Assembly: GCA_044229535.1 (NCBI GenBank)
Contig: JBGASU010000001.1
Span: 124,001 to 188,000, forward strand
Direction: 5' to 3'
Source: CAZLFQ01 sp044229535
Lineage (GTDB): Bacteria; Pseudomonadota; Alphaproteobacteria; Rickettsiales; Midichloriaceae
Length of the DNA stretch: 64,000 nucleotides
Below, one piece after another: positions 52,502 through 62,176 of this stretch. The position numbers and the translations under genes were made by a program. A model generated the notes under the pieces. The model had not been told where the DNA came from, did no database searches, and saw only the letters and a program-made list of their open reading frames with translations. The first letter of the stretch is position 1, and every line of letters starts with the position of its first letter.

Positions 52502-53749
52502 ATGAAAAAGAAAAAGATAGTTGGTTCGGCAATACTAGGTAACATTGTAGAGTATTATGATTTTGGTATTTATGCAGTTTTTGCTCCTACTATAGGCAGG
52601 CTGTTTTTTCCTTCTGAAAACCCTTTCTTAGAGACATTACTGGCACTTAGCGTATTTGCTGTGGGCTTTTTAATGAGGCCTTTAGGTGGGTTTTTCTTTG
52701 GGCATATTGGTGATAGGTTTGGTAGAAAGCTTGCTTTGACTATATCTATTATTGGGATGGCTTCTTGTACGTTCTTAATAGGTATATTACCTTCTTATTA
52801 TCAAATTGGTATAGCCGCCCCTATTTTACTTATATTGATCAGACTTTTCCAAGGGCTGTGTGTTGGTGGAGAAAGCGCTGGTGTTGCAATATTTATTTTA
52901 GAGCATCTTGAAGGGTATAAGCCAGGATTAATTGGTGGCATAGTAATGGCATCCAATATGGTTGGTACTTTGCTTGCTTATTTTGTAGGGATGGGCATCA
53001 CATCTTTTTGTGGAGAGGAAAACTCTGATTTTTGCTGGAGATATGGCTTTATACTTGGTGGTATGATGGGATTGGTTGGGCTTTATATGCGTTATCAATT
53101 GCATGAGACTCCTACTTTCACCAATAAAAAAGAAAATGATGAAATTGAAAAGAGGCCATTATTAAAAGCCTTTCAAAAACATTGGCAGCGTATGATTGTA
53201 GTAATGTTTTTAGGCGGCGTGACAAGTGCAGTTGCTTATACCATTAGGGGATATTTAAATGTCTTTTTTCAAAAAAAGCTTGGATATACGCCTGATCAAG
53301 CGCTTTACTTTACGACGATTGGCTTATTCATCATGATAGTGTTTATGCCAATTTTTGGTATTGTTGGTGATAGAGTTGGTTATAGAAAATTCTTCTATGG
53401 AATTTGTTACATTGTCATTGTGACTATTGTCCCTATATACAGCTTATTGGCGGCTCCAGACCATGATATAAGTTCGGTTATTTTAGGTATTTCATTATTA
53501 GGTTTACTTGCATCAGCAATTTGCGCTCCAGCATATCCATATGCAATACAGGCGTTTGAAGTAGAATTAAGGTACTCGGGCGTGGCGTTTAGCTGGAATA
53601 TGGGGATTGCATTACTCGGTGGTACAACTCCTGCAATATCTACTGCCCTTTCAGAAAAGTTTGGTGCTGTAGCTCCAGCTTATTACTTAGCAGGGTTGGC
53701 ACTGACATTTATTATTATTAGTTATTCAACAAGAAAACATAAGTTGTAG
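52502..53749 (+). CDS. MFS transporter, metabolite:H+ symporter (ProP-like)
   Basis: 415 aa with 12 predicted TM helices. The N-terminal NIVEYYDFGIYAVFAPTIGR and GHIGDRFGRKLAL (loop 2-3 motif) and the RLFQGLCVGGESAGVAIF segment place it in the MHS family, which includes ProP and related betaine, proline and dicarboxylate symporters. A host-dependent bacterium might use it to import osmolytes or organic acids. Substrate unknown. One nt separates its stop from the next gene. Confidence 0.88.
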   Translation: MKKKKIVGSAILGNIVEYYDFGIYAVFAPTIGRLFFPSENPFLETLLALSVFAVGFLMRPLGGFFFGHIGDRFGRKLALTISIIGMASCTFLIGILPSYYQIGIAAPILLILIRLFQGLCVGGESAGVAIFILEHLEGYKPGLIGGIVMASNMVGTLLAYFVGMGITSFCGEENSDFCWRYGFILGGMMGLVGLYMRYQLHETPTFTNKKENDEIEKRPLLKAFQKHWQRMIVVMFLGGVTSAVAYTIRGYLNVFFQKKLGYTPDQALYFTTIGLFIMIVFMPIFGIVGDRVGYRKFFYGICYIVIVTIVPIYSLLAAPDHDISSVILGISLLGLLASAICAPAYPYAIQAFEVELRYSGVAFSWNMGIALLGGTTPAISTALSEKFGAVAPAYYLAGLALTFIIISYSTRKHKL

Positions 53750-53750
53750 C

Positions 53751-54695
53751 ATGAGCAATAAGCCATTTCTATCTGTAATTATTCCTGTAATGAATGAAGA
53801 AGATAATATTAAGCCATTGGTTTCTTCTGTTGAAAATGCGTTGTCAGGTATCGATTTTGAATTGATTTTTATCGATGACGGCTCAGTTGATAAAACTGTG
53901 GAAAGAATTCAAGCGGAAAATAAAAACTATATTTCGGTTGTAGAATTTTCTAGAAATTATGGCCAGACCTCAGCGTTAGCTGCAGGAATTCAGCACGCGG
54001 CAGGTGAGTACATAGCTACCATGGATGGTGATCTGCAGAATGATCCATCTGATATCCCAATGATGCTTGAGCGTATTCAACAAGATAAAGCAGATATTGT
54101 CGTTGGAAAACGTAAAAAAAGACAGGATGGTTGGATACTGCGAAAAATACCAAGTAAAATTGCTAATTGGCTAATACGCAAAGCTACAAAAGTACATATT
54201 AGTGATCTTGGATGTACATTAAAAGTATTCCAAAGTGATCTTGCTAAAAAGTTAGATTTATATGGTGAATTGCATAGATTTATTCCAATTTTAGCGAGTA
54301 TGTATGGAGCGAAGATTGTAGAGGTTGATGTCAAGCACCATGCGCGTCAGTTTGGTAAAACAAAGTATGGCATTGATAGAACATTTCGTGTGATAAGTGA
54401 TCTTTTTCTCATGCTTTTCTTGATAAAGTATCGCCAAAAACCCATGCATTTATTTGGTTATATTGCCCTAATTTTATTATCTTGTAGTGCGCTAATAACA
54501 CCGTATTTATTAATTGAGAAATTAATGGGGCACGATATTGGCCAAAGACCACTATTCTTTATTGATATACTTTTTATAATGATGGCAATCCAGTTTGTAA
54601 CGACTGGATTTATCGCAGAGTTGCTTATGAGAACATATTATAAAGATGATAAAAAGCCGTATAATATATCTAGAATCATTGGTAGGAAGAAGTAG
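53751..54695 (+). CDS. Polyprenyl-phosphate glycosyltransferase (GT2, ArnC/DPM-like)
   Basis: 314 aa. A GT2 domain with the nucleotide-binding IPVMNEEDNI and IDDGSVDKT motifs and DXD in ATMDGDLQNDP (D92, D94), followed by two C-terminal TM helices (about 237-260 and 272-292). This is the design of enzymes that load a sugar on undecaprenyl phosphate at the cytoplasmic face. It is in an apparent operon with the transporter and rlmI. The sugar is unknown. Confidence 0.88.
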   Translation: MSNKPFLSVIIPVMNEEDNIKPLVSSVENALSGIDFELIFIDDGSVDKTVERIQAENKNYISVVEFSRNYGQTSALAAGIQHAAGEYIATMDGDLQNDPSDIPMMLERIQQDKADIVVGKRKKRQDGWILRKIPSKIANWLIRKATKVHISDLGCTLKVFQSDLAKKLDLYGELHRFIPILASMYGAKIVEVDVKHHARQFGKTKYGIDRTFRVISDLFLMLFLIKYRQKPMHLFGYIALILLSCSALITPYLLIEKLMGHDIGQRPLFFIDILFIMMAIQFVTTGFIAELLMRTYYKDDKKPYNISRIIGRKK

Positions 54696-54698
54696 TAA

Positions 54699-55829
54699 GT
54701 GGATTCTATATATCTAAAAAAGCATAAGGAATCAGATATTCAAAAAGGATATCCTTGGATATTTAGAGATGACATTAGCTCTTTACCGCTTTTGGAAAGC
54801 AGTATAGCAGGGACTTTATTTAAAGTATGCGACCATAAAGGGAGGTATATTGCCACTGCTTATGGCGACCCGTTATCAAAAATAGTGGCTCGTGTTATTT
54901 CAGACTATCCTAAGCATCTAGATGAAGATTTTTTTCTTCAAAAGCTAAGTGTAGCAATGACAAGGCGCGAAGATATATCCGGTAAATTTTATAGGTTATG
55001 TAATGCAGAAGGTGACTACTTGCCAGGTCTTACAATTGATAGATTTGATAATATTTATTCAATTAAGTTTGGTAATGAAGGAATATATTCTTTTGAAAAA
55101 GAAATTATTGCAGCAATAATAAAATTATTTTCTCCTCTAGGAATCTTAATCAGGTATCAAGAATCAAAAAAAATTATTGGTACAGTTCCAGAAGAGATTG
55201 TTGTTCAAGAGAATGGAGTTTCTTATTTATGTAATCTCTTAGAAGGCCAAAAAACTGGATGGTACTTTGATCAGAGAGAAAATCATAAGTTAATAGCAGG
55301 CCTTGCCCAAGAGAAAACTTTGCTTGATGTTTATTGTTATAATGGCGGTTTTGGGGTTGCGGCCGCTAAAGCAGGTGCTAGTAATGTTGTTTTTGTAGAT
55401 AGTTCTGAGCTTGCTATTGAATATGTTAAGCGAAACATTGAATTGAATGATGGTAATTCAATTTGTGAATTTTATAGAGAAGATGCTTTTGATTTTTTAG
55501 AGAGGATCAATCAACAATTTGATATTGTTGTTCTAGATCCACCGCCGTTTATAAAGGCAAGAAAAGATAAAGCTGCTGGCCTAAAAGGGTATAAAAAATT
55601 AGTAGAATTATCTCTGCCCTTGATCAATAAAGATGGATACTTATTCTTTGCCACTTGCTCCCACCATATGTATATGAATGACCTTATAGATCTAGTTAAT
55701 GAAGTTTCTAAATCGAAAGGGATAATCATTAATATAATTAAAAAGACTGGGGCGGCATCGGATCATCCAGTTCATAATCTAGTACCTCAAACCCGATATT
55801 TGAACGCAATATTAGCCAGAATTGGTTAA
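54699..55829 (+). CDS. rlmI: 23S rRNA m5C methyltransferase, RlmI-like
   Basis: 376 aa starting with GTG. An N-terminal PUA-like domain (about 1-75), then a linking domain and a class I SAM methyltransferase domain: DVYCYNGGFGVAAAKAGA (SAM loop), VDSSELAIE, and VVLDPPPFIKARK followed by ATCSHHMY with the catalytic cysteine. Members methylate 23S rRNA C1962. Close relatives with this fold are common, so the exact target is inferred. Confidence 0.85.
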   Translation: MDSIYLKKHKESDIQKGYPWIFRDDISSLPLLESSIAGTLFKVCDHKGRYIATAYGDPLSKIVARVISDYPKHLDEDFFLQKLSVAMTRREDISGKFYRLCNAEGDYLPGLTIDRFDNIYSIKFGNEGIYSFEKEIIAAIIKLFSPLGILIRYQESKKIIGTVPEEIVVQENGVSYLCNLLEGQKTGWYFDQRENHKLIAGLAQEKTLLDVYCYNGGFGVAAAKAGASNVVFVDSSELAIEYVKRNIELNDGNSICEFYREDAFDFLERINQQFDIVVLDPPPFIKARKDKAAGLKGYKKLVELSLPLINKDGYLFFATCSHHMYMNDLIDLVNEVSKSKGIIINIIKKTGAASDHPVHNLVPQTRYLNAILARIG

Positions 55830-55916
55830 TTTAATATATCTGTAACACTTTCTTAACACATTATTAACATAAATATAATAGAATGGCCATTATAGCATAC
55901 AGATAGGGGTAATAAG

Positions 55917-57023
55917 ATGGTAGTGGTTACAAGGGGACAAGATAGGGATCTAATTATTAATCCGCAGGGTGATGACGAGATTCGGCCTGAAATAGATAGA
56001 GATATAGAATTATTAGATTTGTTGATTCAGTTGAAGGCCGAAGGAAGTTATCGCAATCAGGTGGCTTTAACTAGAAGAATAAATCAATATATTAGCGATT
56101 ATAAAGACGAAATTGACGCTTTCTATGTGAATGATGGTTATGCTAATGCAAATGGTGGTGAAGCGAAGGCAAATTTTTTTGCAATTATAGATTCTCTAAA
56201 TATAAACCCAACTCATAAGAAAATACTAATGAGAAATATGATGGGAATATTGAAAGATTGTGTAAATGAAATAATAAATGCTGATGAAGATCAAGGGCGT
56301 GATGATGATATCTTCAAAGCCTTGGATTGGATTGTAAATTATAATGATAGCGTTGGTGAGGAATTGGCTGAAATAATTGATAGGGTTGCAGAAAGTGCAT
56401 TTACATTTGATGAATTCAAAGATTTAAAAAATGCTTTTAGCAATACTAATGTAGATATCTTAAAGGTACTTTTGTTGCCAGAGGTTTTGAATGCTAAAAA
56501 ACAGCTAGGTTTTGACAGAGCATTATTGATAGAAATTTGTGAAAAATTTAATCTAGATGATTCTACAGAAAATCTGTCTGTATTTATGAGAAATATTTTT
56601 TCTCAAAGGAATGTAGCTCACTTAGCAAGTCGACATTCTTCATCAGAGCTGTTATATAAAATGTTTATGGTTGAAAAATGGCCAGAAAATTTTGATTTCC
56701 ATCATAAAATAATTGATCCTGAATATTTTGGATACATTACCTCAAAGCGTATGGAAAAGTATGTAAATACTTGGGGTGCTCCACTTCATGTTATGATGTC
56801 ATTAGATAGAGAAGATTTAAGGAGAATTGTTGAAGAGCCAGACCTTGGAAAAGCTTTAAAAGCTATAAAAAGTCATAAAGAGAGTTATGAGGGCACAATC
56901 GCTGCATCAGCTGCTATGGCAACTAATTCTACTGCCGCAACTATAGAAATCACACCAGATATAATGAGTCAAATAGTTGATGCATTAGTACGTAGATGCC
57001 AAGATTTTGGACATAGGAGATAA
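55917..57023 (+). CDS. Hypothetical protein, helical, unknown
   Basis: 368 aa, no signal peptide or membrane helix. Strong AGGGG-type ribosome-binding site before the ATG. The sequence is mostly charged and helical (RDIELLDLLIQLKAEGSYRN near 28-48), with DEDQGRDDDIFKALDWIVN in the middle and a Ser/Thr/Ala-rich stretch near the end (AASAAMATNSTAATIEI). It is preceded by AT-rich DNA with promoter-like sequence. No family was recognised; such lone charged helical proteins in intracellular bacteria are often lineage-specific and may be secreted. Confidence 0.65.
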   Translation: MVVVTRGQDRDLIINPQGDDEIRPEIDRDIELLDLLIQLKAEGSYRNQVALTRRINQYISDYKDEIDAFYVNDGYANANGGEAKANFFAIIDSLNINPTHKKILMRNMMGILKDCVNEIINADEDQGRDDDIFKALDWIVNYNDSVGEELAEIIDRVAESAFTFDEFKDLKNAFSNTNVDILKVLLLPEVLNAKKQLGFDRALLIEICEKFNLDDSTENLSVFMRNIFSQRNVAHLASRHSSSELLYKMFMVEKWPENFDFHHKIIDPEYFGYITSKRMEKYVNTWGAPLHVMMSLDREDLRRIVEEPDLGKALKAIKSHKESYEGTIAASAAMATNSTAATIEITPDIMSQIVDALVRRCQDFGHRR

Positions 57024-57029
57024 TATCAT

Positions 57030-57935
57030 CTAAGAATTAGCTGCTTTGAGTTTGACAATGCACTCTACTTCATTTCCATTTCCCATATAGTTTATAGTTT
57101 CAAAACCAGAAGACATCGTCATGGCTATGCCTTTCCCGTTTGGATCGGTTAAGCGTGCTGGATCTATTGTTTGATATTTTTGCCAATCAAAACCAGCTCC
57201 CTGATCTTTGATTCTTACTTTAAAATGACCTGCGGTTCTTTGAACTGTTGCTAGGCAAAGTTTTGGCTGATTTTCTGGTAGAGATTGTCTACGAATTATT
57301 TCATTTTCCCATTGGCCTTGAAGTTTTAAAGCCTTTTTTTCGTCATATGTTATGCCTAAATTTCCGTGTTCTACGCCATTTACCATAAGTTCTGTTAAGC
57401 CAACTATTACCATTTCAGGATCTGGAACAGAGCTGCCAAGTAATATAGCTAAAGCCTTTGCATCTTCTACAGTTTTAAAATTAAACTCACCATTTTGAAT
57501 CATAGACATTGCATGTCCATATTCCTTTAGCTGATTGCGTAATTCTAATTTACGTTTTGCATCATCGTTCGCCGCACGAATTACGGATAAAAAAACGTCT
57601 TTTGTATAAGGTTTGCTTAAGTAGTAATATACACCAGCTTTTATACCTTCGGTAACTTGGTGACTAGCAGAAGCAGCGGTTTGCATAATTACTGGAATAT
57701 CACGGAAACGTTTGTCAGACTTAACTTTTGCAAGAAATTGCATTCCGTCCATATTTGGCATCATTCTATCTAAAACAATGACATCATAATTGTTACTTTG
57801 TTCTAGTGCCTGCAATGCTTCTAAGCCGTCATGGGCTTGCGATGCTTTATATTTTGCATCATCAAAATATTCTTGCATGATATCCAAATTTAATTCTTCA
57901 TCATCAACTGCTAGAATTTTCAGTCCGAAACTCAT
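57030..57935 (-). CDS. Response regulator with C-terminal HATPase domain
   Basis: 301 aa. Receiver domain at 1-125 with phosphoacceptor D56 (VIVLDRMMPNMDG), acidic pair D11/D12, and K in YYYLSKPYTKD. From about 150 a GHKL/HATPase-like domain follows: GLTELMVNGVEHGNLGITYD (N-box-like), IKDQGAGFDWQKY and NGKGIAMTMSSGF, like anti-sigma-factor kinases (RsbW type). It overlaps the histidine kinase by 4 nt, so the two are a cognate pair. It lacks a DNA-binding domain; output may be a phosphorylation switch on another protein. Confidence 0.9.
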   Translation of the reverse strand: MSFGLKILAVDDEELNLDIMQEYFDDAKYKASQAHDGLEALQALEQSNNYDVIVLDRMMPNMDGMQFLAKVKSDKRFRDIPVIMQTAASASHQVTEGIKAGVYYYLSKPYTKDVFLSVIRAANDDAKRKLELRNQLKEYGHAMSMIQNGEFNFKTVEDAKALAILLGSSVPDPEMVIVGLTELMVNGVEHGNLGITYDEKKALKLQGQWENEIIRRQSLPENQPKLCLATVQRTAGHFKVRIKDQGAGFDWQKYQTIDPARLTDPNGKGIAMTMSSGFETINYMGNGNEVECIVKLKAANS

Positions 57936-59881
57936 GCTAATTCCTCGTTAAATTGATTTAAATTTCTAGGTAATAGAATTTTTATTACCGCGCCACGATC
58001 TAAGCCATTTTCTGCCCATATTTTACCTTTATGCGCAGTTACAATGCTATATGCGATAGATAGCCCTAGTCCCGTGCCACCGCTACCTTTATTAGTCTTG
58101 CTACTTTGGGTGAATTTATCAAATACGAGTGCAAGTTCATCTTCTGGAATACCAATGCCTTGATCTTGAATTTGAATTAATATTGCTGGGAAAATTTGGT
58201 TTTTATATTTTATTTTATCGTCAGATGTTCTTATGGTGATATCGGCATTATTAGGTGAGAATTTTATGGCATTTGATATTACGTTAATAAATACCTGCAC
58301 TATTGTGCCTTGATCAAATACCAATGTATTCTCAGTTAATTTATTCTCGGTTTTTAGAGTTATAGATTTCTCACTTAGTAACGAAGCTAATTCGGCTTTC
58401 ACCTGATCAATGAGTTTTGTTATATCGTTTGTGGAAAAATGAAACTCCATTTTTCCTGCTTCCAGTTTGGAGAGATCTAATAGGTTATTAACTAATCTTA
58501 GTAAGCGTTCGCCACTATTATGGATGTTGTAAAAGTATTTGAAAGGTTTTGATTCTTTATCTTCAATTTTATCTAGCCCTAATTTCGAATAACTTAACAT
58601 GGCGTGCATAGGTGTGCGAAGTTCGTGCGACATATTGGCTAAAAACTCTGTTTTGGCTCTATTTGCCGCTTCAGCCTTATCTTTAGCATTTAGTAGTTCT
58701 ACTGCATTTTCCTTAAATACATGTGCAGAAGAAGCCATCAAACCAATTTCATCGTATGAATCAATTTCTGGGATTGTAACTGCATTATTTCCAGATGAAA
58801 TTTTTTCTAGAGCTTGAGATATTTGGGTTATTGGAAATGCTATGTTCTTTGCCGTTACTAGTGATACCGATACCCCAAGTAAAAAACAAATGCTGACTAC
58901 TACCAAAAGCATTGAGAGATTTTGATATACATCTTGTTTTATTGGATCAAGCGGAAGTGTTATCATTAGTCCCCAAGACGCATCGAGAGATCCTATTTTT
59001 ATAGGTGCAACAACCCTATATATTTTTTGATGGAATTCTCTGTCTACTGTGTCAGAAGTGAAGAAATCACCACTAGAAATTAATCTTCTTATGTGTTGCC
59101 ATGGATATTTTCTCTCATTGATTTGTGTTCCTATTTCGGCTGGGTTACTGCTTGCAATAAATTTTCCATCATCGCTAATAATAGACGAAAAGCCAATTTT
59201 AAACGGCTTTAGATCTTCTACAATTTTTTGAAATTCTGAGAGATCAAAATCGATCCCGACGCTTGCTACAAAGTTATTATTATGATCAAAAATTGGGTAA
59301 GCAACGGTGGTTATGGTTAGCTCTTTATCAGCTACGTGATATTGATATGGTGTGAGTAGTATTTCTTTTTGAGCTTCTTTACAAAGAAAATGATAATTTC
59401 CACCTTTTGTTTCTGAGTAATTTCTGAGAGGTCTTAAAGTCAAAGCACCTGATTCCCTTGTCCAATATGGAACGAATCTACCAGTTTGGTCATGTCCTTC
59501 CTGATTAACGAAATCAATATCCTTCCCATCGAAAGTATTAGGTTCCCAAACAGTCCAAATGCCTATAATTGATGGGTTGTTTAAAGCTATATTTTGTAGA
59601 ATTACTGTGGCTTCTTTGCGGTTGCCAGATCCAGTTTTTGCCATTGCCTCCAATACATGAGACAAGACTTTTACTTGGGATGAGATTTTTTCGATATTAG
59701 ATTCGATTTTTATAGCATTGCTTGATGCTGATTCATCAATATAAGCTTTTGCTTTTTCTTCAATATTTTCTATAGATTTATTGGCTATAAAAGGAATGCT
59801 TATAACTACAGCCATGACGAATGGAACAACGGCTGCAAAGAGTATCTTAGAACGTAATTTCCAATGTTTATAAGGGGTCAT
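57932..59881 (-). CDS. Sensor histidine kinase with Cache domain
   Basis: 649 aa. TM1 at about 12-30, a large periplasmic double-Cache sensor (about 35-325) of the type that binds small ligands, TM2 at about 327-348, HAMP (about 350-400), HisKA with H419 in ANMSHELRTPMHAMLSY, and HATPase with NVISNAIKFSPN, DQGIGIPEDE and GSGGTGLGLS. Ligand unknown. It is coupled to the response regulator downstream. Alphaproteobacterial symbionts have few such systems, so it may sense a host-linked signal. Confidence 0.94.
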   Translation of the reverse strand: MTPYKHWKLRSKILFAAVVPFVMAVVISIPFIANKSIENIEEKAKAYIDESASSNAIKIESNIEKISSQVKVLSHVLEAMAKTGSGNRKEATVILQNIALNNPSIIGIWTVWEPNTFDGKDIDFVNQEGHDQTGRFVPYWTRESGALTLRPLRNYSETKGGNYHFLCKEAQKEILLTPYQYHVADKELTITTVAYPIFDHNNNFVASVGIDFDLSEFQKIVEDLKPFKIGFSSIISDDGKFIASSNPAEIGTQINERKYPWQHIRRLISSGDFFTSDTVDREFHQKIYRVVAPIKIGSLDASWGLMITLPLDPIKQDVYQNLSMLLVVVSICFLLGVSVSLVTAKNIAFPITQISQALEKISSGNNAVTIPEIDSYDEIGLMASSAHVFKENAVELLNAKDKAEAANRAKTEFLANMSHELRTPMHAMLSYSKLGLDKIEDKESKPFKYFYNIHNSGERLLRLVNNLLDLSKLEAGKMEFHFSTNDITKLIDQVKAELASLLSEKSITLKTENKLTENTLVFDQGTIVQVFINVISNAIKFSPNNADITIRTSDDKIKYKNQIFPAILIQIQDQGIGIPEDELALVFDKFTQSSKTNKGSGGTGLGLSIAYSIVTAHKGKIWAENGLDRGAVIKILLPRNLNQFNEELA

Positions 59882-59947
59882 TTAGCTAAAAAATATATAC
59901 CTAATATACGATAAGGCAGTATGAAGACGAAAGTCAATAGTTATGAA

Positions 59948-60379
59948 AGTGGGGCTTTCTGTTGCCCGGTAGCCCCTGACCGCGCTATAGTTATGCAGCT
60001 GCTGCAACACTGAAGTTGTCGTTAGCCGCTACTGTAGCGAATGCAAAGTTATTGTTTGCATTTAGATTATGACCCTTGAGTACAGAGGTATCATTCTGGG
60101 CAAAGACTACTCTTTTCAATGTCTGTCGAAGCTGTTACGCCCCCGTATTTCTATTAAATTCTACTTCAAAGGAAAACCTACTTGTCAAAACCGTCCTCGA
60201 ATTATCATGTACATAGCAGTACACTCAAATTCTGTGGGCGATTTTTCCGCGCGCTTTTCTCTTTGTAGCGAATTTAAGTTATTTACACCTTGTTCTACTG
60301 GTGGAGGCGTCGGGTGCTGCCCCCGAGTCCAAATCACCTATTACAAGCAGGGTTTATCGCCATATTCTCTTGCGAGACA
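59948..60379 (-). ncRNA. ssrA: tmRNA, circularly permuted two-piece ssrA
   Basis: Minus strand. The order is the permuted alphaproteobacterial one. First the acceptor piece, ending CGCCTCCACCA with its CCA at 60299; then an intervening segment; then the coding piece, whose 5' end GGGGGCGTAACAGCTTCGAC starts at 60144. GGGGGCGT can pair with ACGCCTCC to form the tRNA-like acceptor stem. The tag frame is 59991-60059 (22 residues, starting ANNNFAFATV and ending NDNFSVAAAA before TAA). A strong hairpin (59951-59976) closes the 3' side. Ends are approximate. Confidence 0.93.
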
Positions 60380-60384
60380 ATGAA

Positions 60385-60413
60385 AGTATAGCATGATCGA
60401 GAGGCTATAGTAA
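60385..60413 (-). promoter_or_regulatory. Promoter of ssrA
   Basis: On the minus strand TTACTA (60408-60413) and TATACT (60385-60390) with a 17-nt spacer, giving a start near 60378, just before the acceptor piece. Confidence 0.6.
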
Positions 60414-60417
60414 ATAA

Positions 60418-61008
60418 TTATTCAGCTAATTTTGCGTCCAATTCTTTAGAAACGTCACTTTTTTCTTTTAAAACTTCCGCTCTCTTTTTTGCAACTGCAT
60501 ACACTTTATCTAATTCAGTTTGAGAACATAGCCCAAGAAGAACTGGATCTTTTGGTTTGATGTTTTGTGAGTTCCAATGCGTTTTATTACGGATTGAATC
60601 AATTGTGTTTTTTGTTGTTCCAATAAGCTTTGTTATTTGACTGTCTACCATTTCAGGGCAGTTTTTTAGAAGCCATGCAACAGCCTCAGGCTTATCTTGT
60701 CTACGAGCTACAGGGGTGTACTTCCCGCCTTTATGAGATTTTTTCTCTACTATTAAATGCTTAATTGCATCTTCAGATAATCTTAAAGAAGACCTAGGGT
60801 CTTGTTCGCATCTTCTAATTTCATCAATTGACAATTGACCAGTTGTAGTTGGGTCAATTCCAATTATTCCTTTCGCAACTTCGCCATCAGCAATGCCTTG
60901 AATTTCAAGCGAATGTAAGCCGCAGAATCCAGCTATCTGGTCAAAAGTAAGTGTTGTGTTTTCTATTAGCCAAACTGCAGTTGCTTTAGGCATTAATGGT
61001 GCGTTCAT
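60418..61008 (-). CDS. DUF1013/TrcR family cell-cycle regulator
   Basis: 196 aa from the ATG at 61008 (MNAPLMPKATAVWLIENTTL); a TTG at 61023 would add five residues. This is the alphaproteobacterial DUF1013 family, whose Caulobacter member TrcR is described as a cell-cycle transcriptional regulator. Typical blocks are TFDQIAGFCGLHSLEIQGIADGE across the first domain, YTPVARRQDKPEAVAWLLKN and TKNTIDSIRNKTHWNSQNI. Two helix-turn-helix-like regions can be imagined. Upstream is a good promoter. Confidence 0.9.
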   Translation of the reverse strand: MNAPLMPKATAVWLIENTTLTFDQIAGFCGLHSLEIQGIADGEVAKGIIGIDPTTTGQLSIDEIRRCEQDPRSSLRLSEDAIKHLIVEKKSHKGGKYTPVARRQDKPEAVAWLLKNCPEMVDSQITKLIGTTKNTIDSIRNKTHWNSQNIKPKDPVLLGLCSQTELDKVYAVAKKRAEVLKEKSDVSKELDAKLAE

Positions 61009-61043
61009 GGTCTGATTTCTCAACTATTTTAATAATCAGCATA

Positions 61044-61072
61044 TTAATACAGCGTTCTTAAGCTAAAGTCAA
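61044..61072 (-). promoter_or_regulatory. Promoter of the DUF1013 gene
   Basis: On the minus strand TTGACT (61067-61072) and TATTAA (61044-61049) with a 17-nt spacer; the expected start is about 30 nt before the ATG at 61008. Confidence 0.6.
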
Positions 61073-61196
61073 TTTCTTATGTATATAATAAGTGTGATAT
61101 TGCAACGCAACAAAAGTCGTTGATTTTAAATATATTTTGGGGCATTATTATATCTAAGCGTAACTCAATATCTTCTTTTTAGGAGGAAGTAAAAAT

Positions 61197-62153
61197 ATGA
61201 TAAAGCGTCCAAAAATAGCATTAATTGGTGGTGGTAACATCGGTGGCACATTGGCTCATCTATGTGGTTTGAGAAATTTAGGTGATGTTGTAATTTTGGA
61301 CAGAGGCGGCGGGGTTGCTTCTGGCAAAGCATTAGATATTGAGCAAAGCTCTTCAATTGAAGGATATGATGCTCAAATGTGGGGAACAGCTGACTATTCA
61401 CAAACAAAAGGATCGGATGTTGTAATTATAACTGCTGGTGTTCCAAGACAACCTGGTATGAGTAGAGATGATCTTTTAAGCGTTAATGCTGAGGTTATAA
61501 AAACTGTAGCTAAGGGTGTTAAAGAATTCTGTCCTAAAGCTTTTGTAATTGTTGTTACAAATCCTTTGGATGCAATGGTTTATACTTTCCAGAAGGAGAG
61601 CGGTTTACCGCATCACATGGTGACAGGTATGGCTGGTGTTCTGGATTCAGCAAGATTTAAATTGTTCCTGTCTAGAGAGTTTAATGTATCTGGTGAAGAT
61701 ATTTCCGCAATGGTACTTGGTGGGCATGGAGATACGATGGTGCCGCTAGTTCGTTACACAACTATTGCTGGGATTCCAATTCCTGATTTGATTAAAATGG
61801 GTTGGACTACAAAAGATAAAATTGAAAAAATTGTTGATCGTACAAGAAACGGTGGTGCTGAAATAGTTCAGCTTCTTCAAAAAGGTTCTGCATTCTACGC
61901 TCCTGCTACAGCTGCTATGGAAATGGCTGAGTCTTATCTGCGTGATAGAAAAAGAGTGTTCCCATGTGCTTCATATTTAGATGGTGAATATGGTGTTAAA
62001 GGATTGTATGTTGGAGTGCCAGTCGTAATTGGCTCTAAAGGTGTTGAGAGAATAATCGAAGTTGAGCTAACAAAAGATGAGAAAGCTATGTTCGATGCAT
62101 CTGTAAATGCTGTTAAAGGGTTGGTTCAAGCGGTTGAGAAGTTAGCTGCTTAA
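61197..62153 (+). CDS. mdh: Malate dehydrogenase, LDH-like type
   Basis: 318 aa. NAD-dependent oxidation of malate to oxaloacetate in the TCA cycle. The Rossmann motif is IGGGNIGGTLAHL (10-22), with D35 selecting NAD; the active-site loop ITAGVPRQPGMSRDD gives R84 and R90; R153 and catalytic H177 (LGGHGDTMVP) complete the site. R84 at the substrate-specificity position (Q in lactate dehydrogenases) supports malate. AGGAGG stands 8 nt before the ATG. Confidence 0.97.
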   Translation: MIKRPKIALIGGGNIGGTLAHLCGLRNLGDVVILDRGGGVASGKALDIEQSSSIEGYDAQMWGTADYSQTKGSDVVIITAGVPRQPGMSRDDLLSVNAEVIKTVAKGVKEFCPKAFVIVVTNPLDAMVYTFQKESGLPHHMVTGMAGVLDSARFKLFLSREFNVSGEDISAMVLGGHGDTMVPLVRYTTIAGIPIPDLIKMGWTTKDKIEKIVDRTRNGGAEIVQLLQKGSAFYAPATAAMEMAESYLRDRKRVFPCASYLDGEYGVKGLYVGVPVVIGSKGVERIIEVELTKDEKAMFDASVNAVKGLVQAVEKLAA

Positions 62154-62176
62154 TCTTTTCTAGTGATGCAAAAGTT

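Noticed and set aside
60069..60383. 104-residue plus-strand frame
   Set aside because: Lies antisense over the permuted ssrA gene; its apparent protein has no features.
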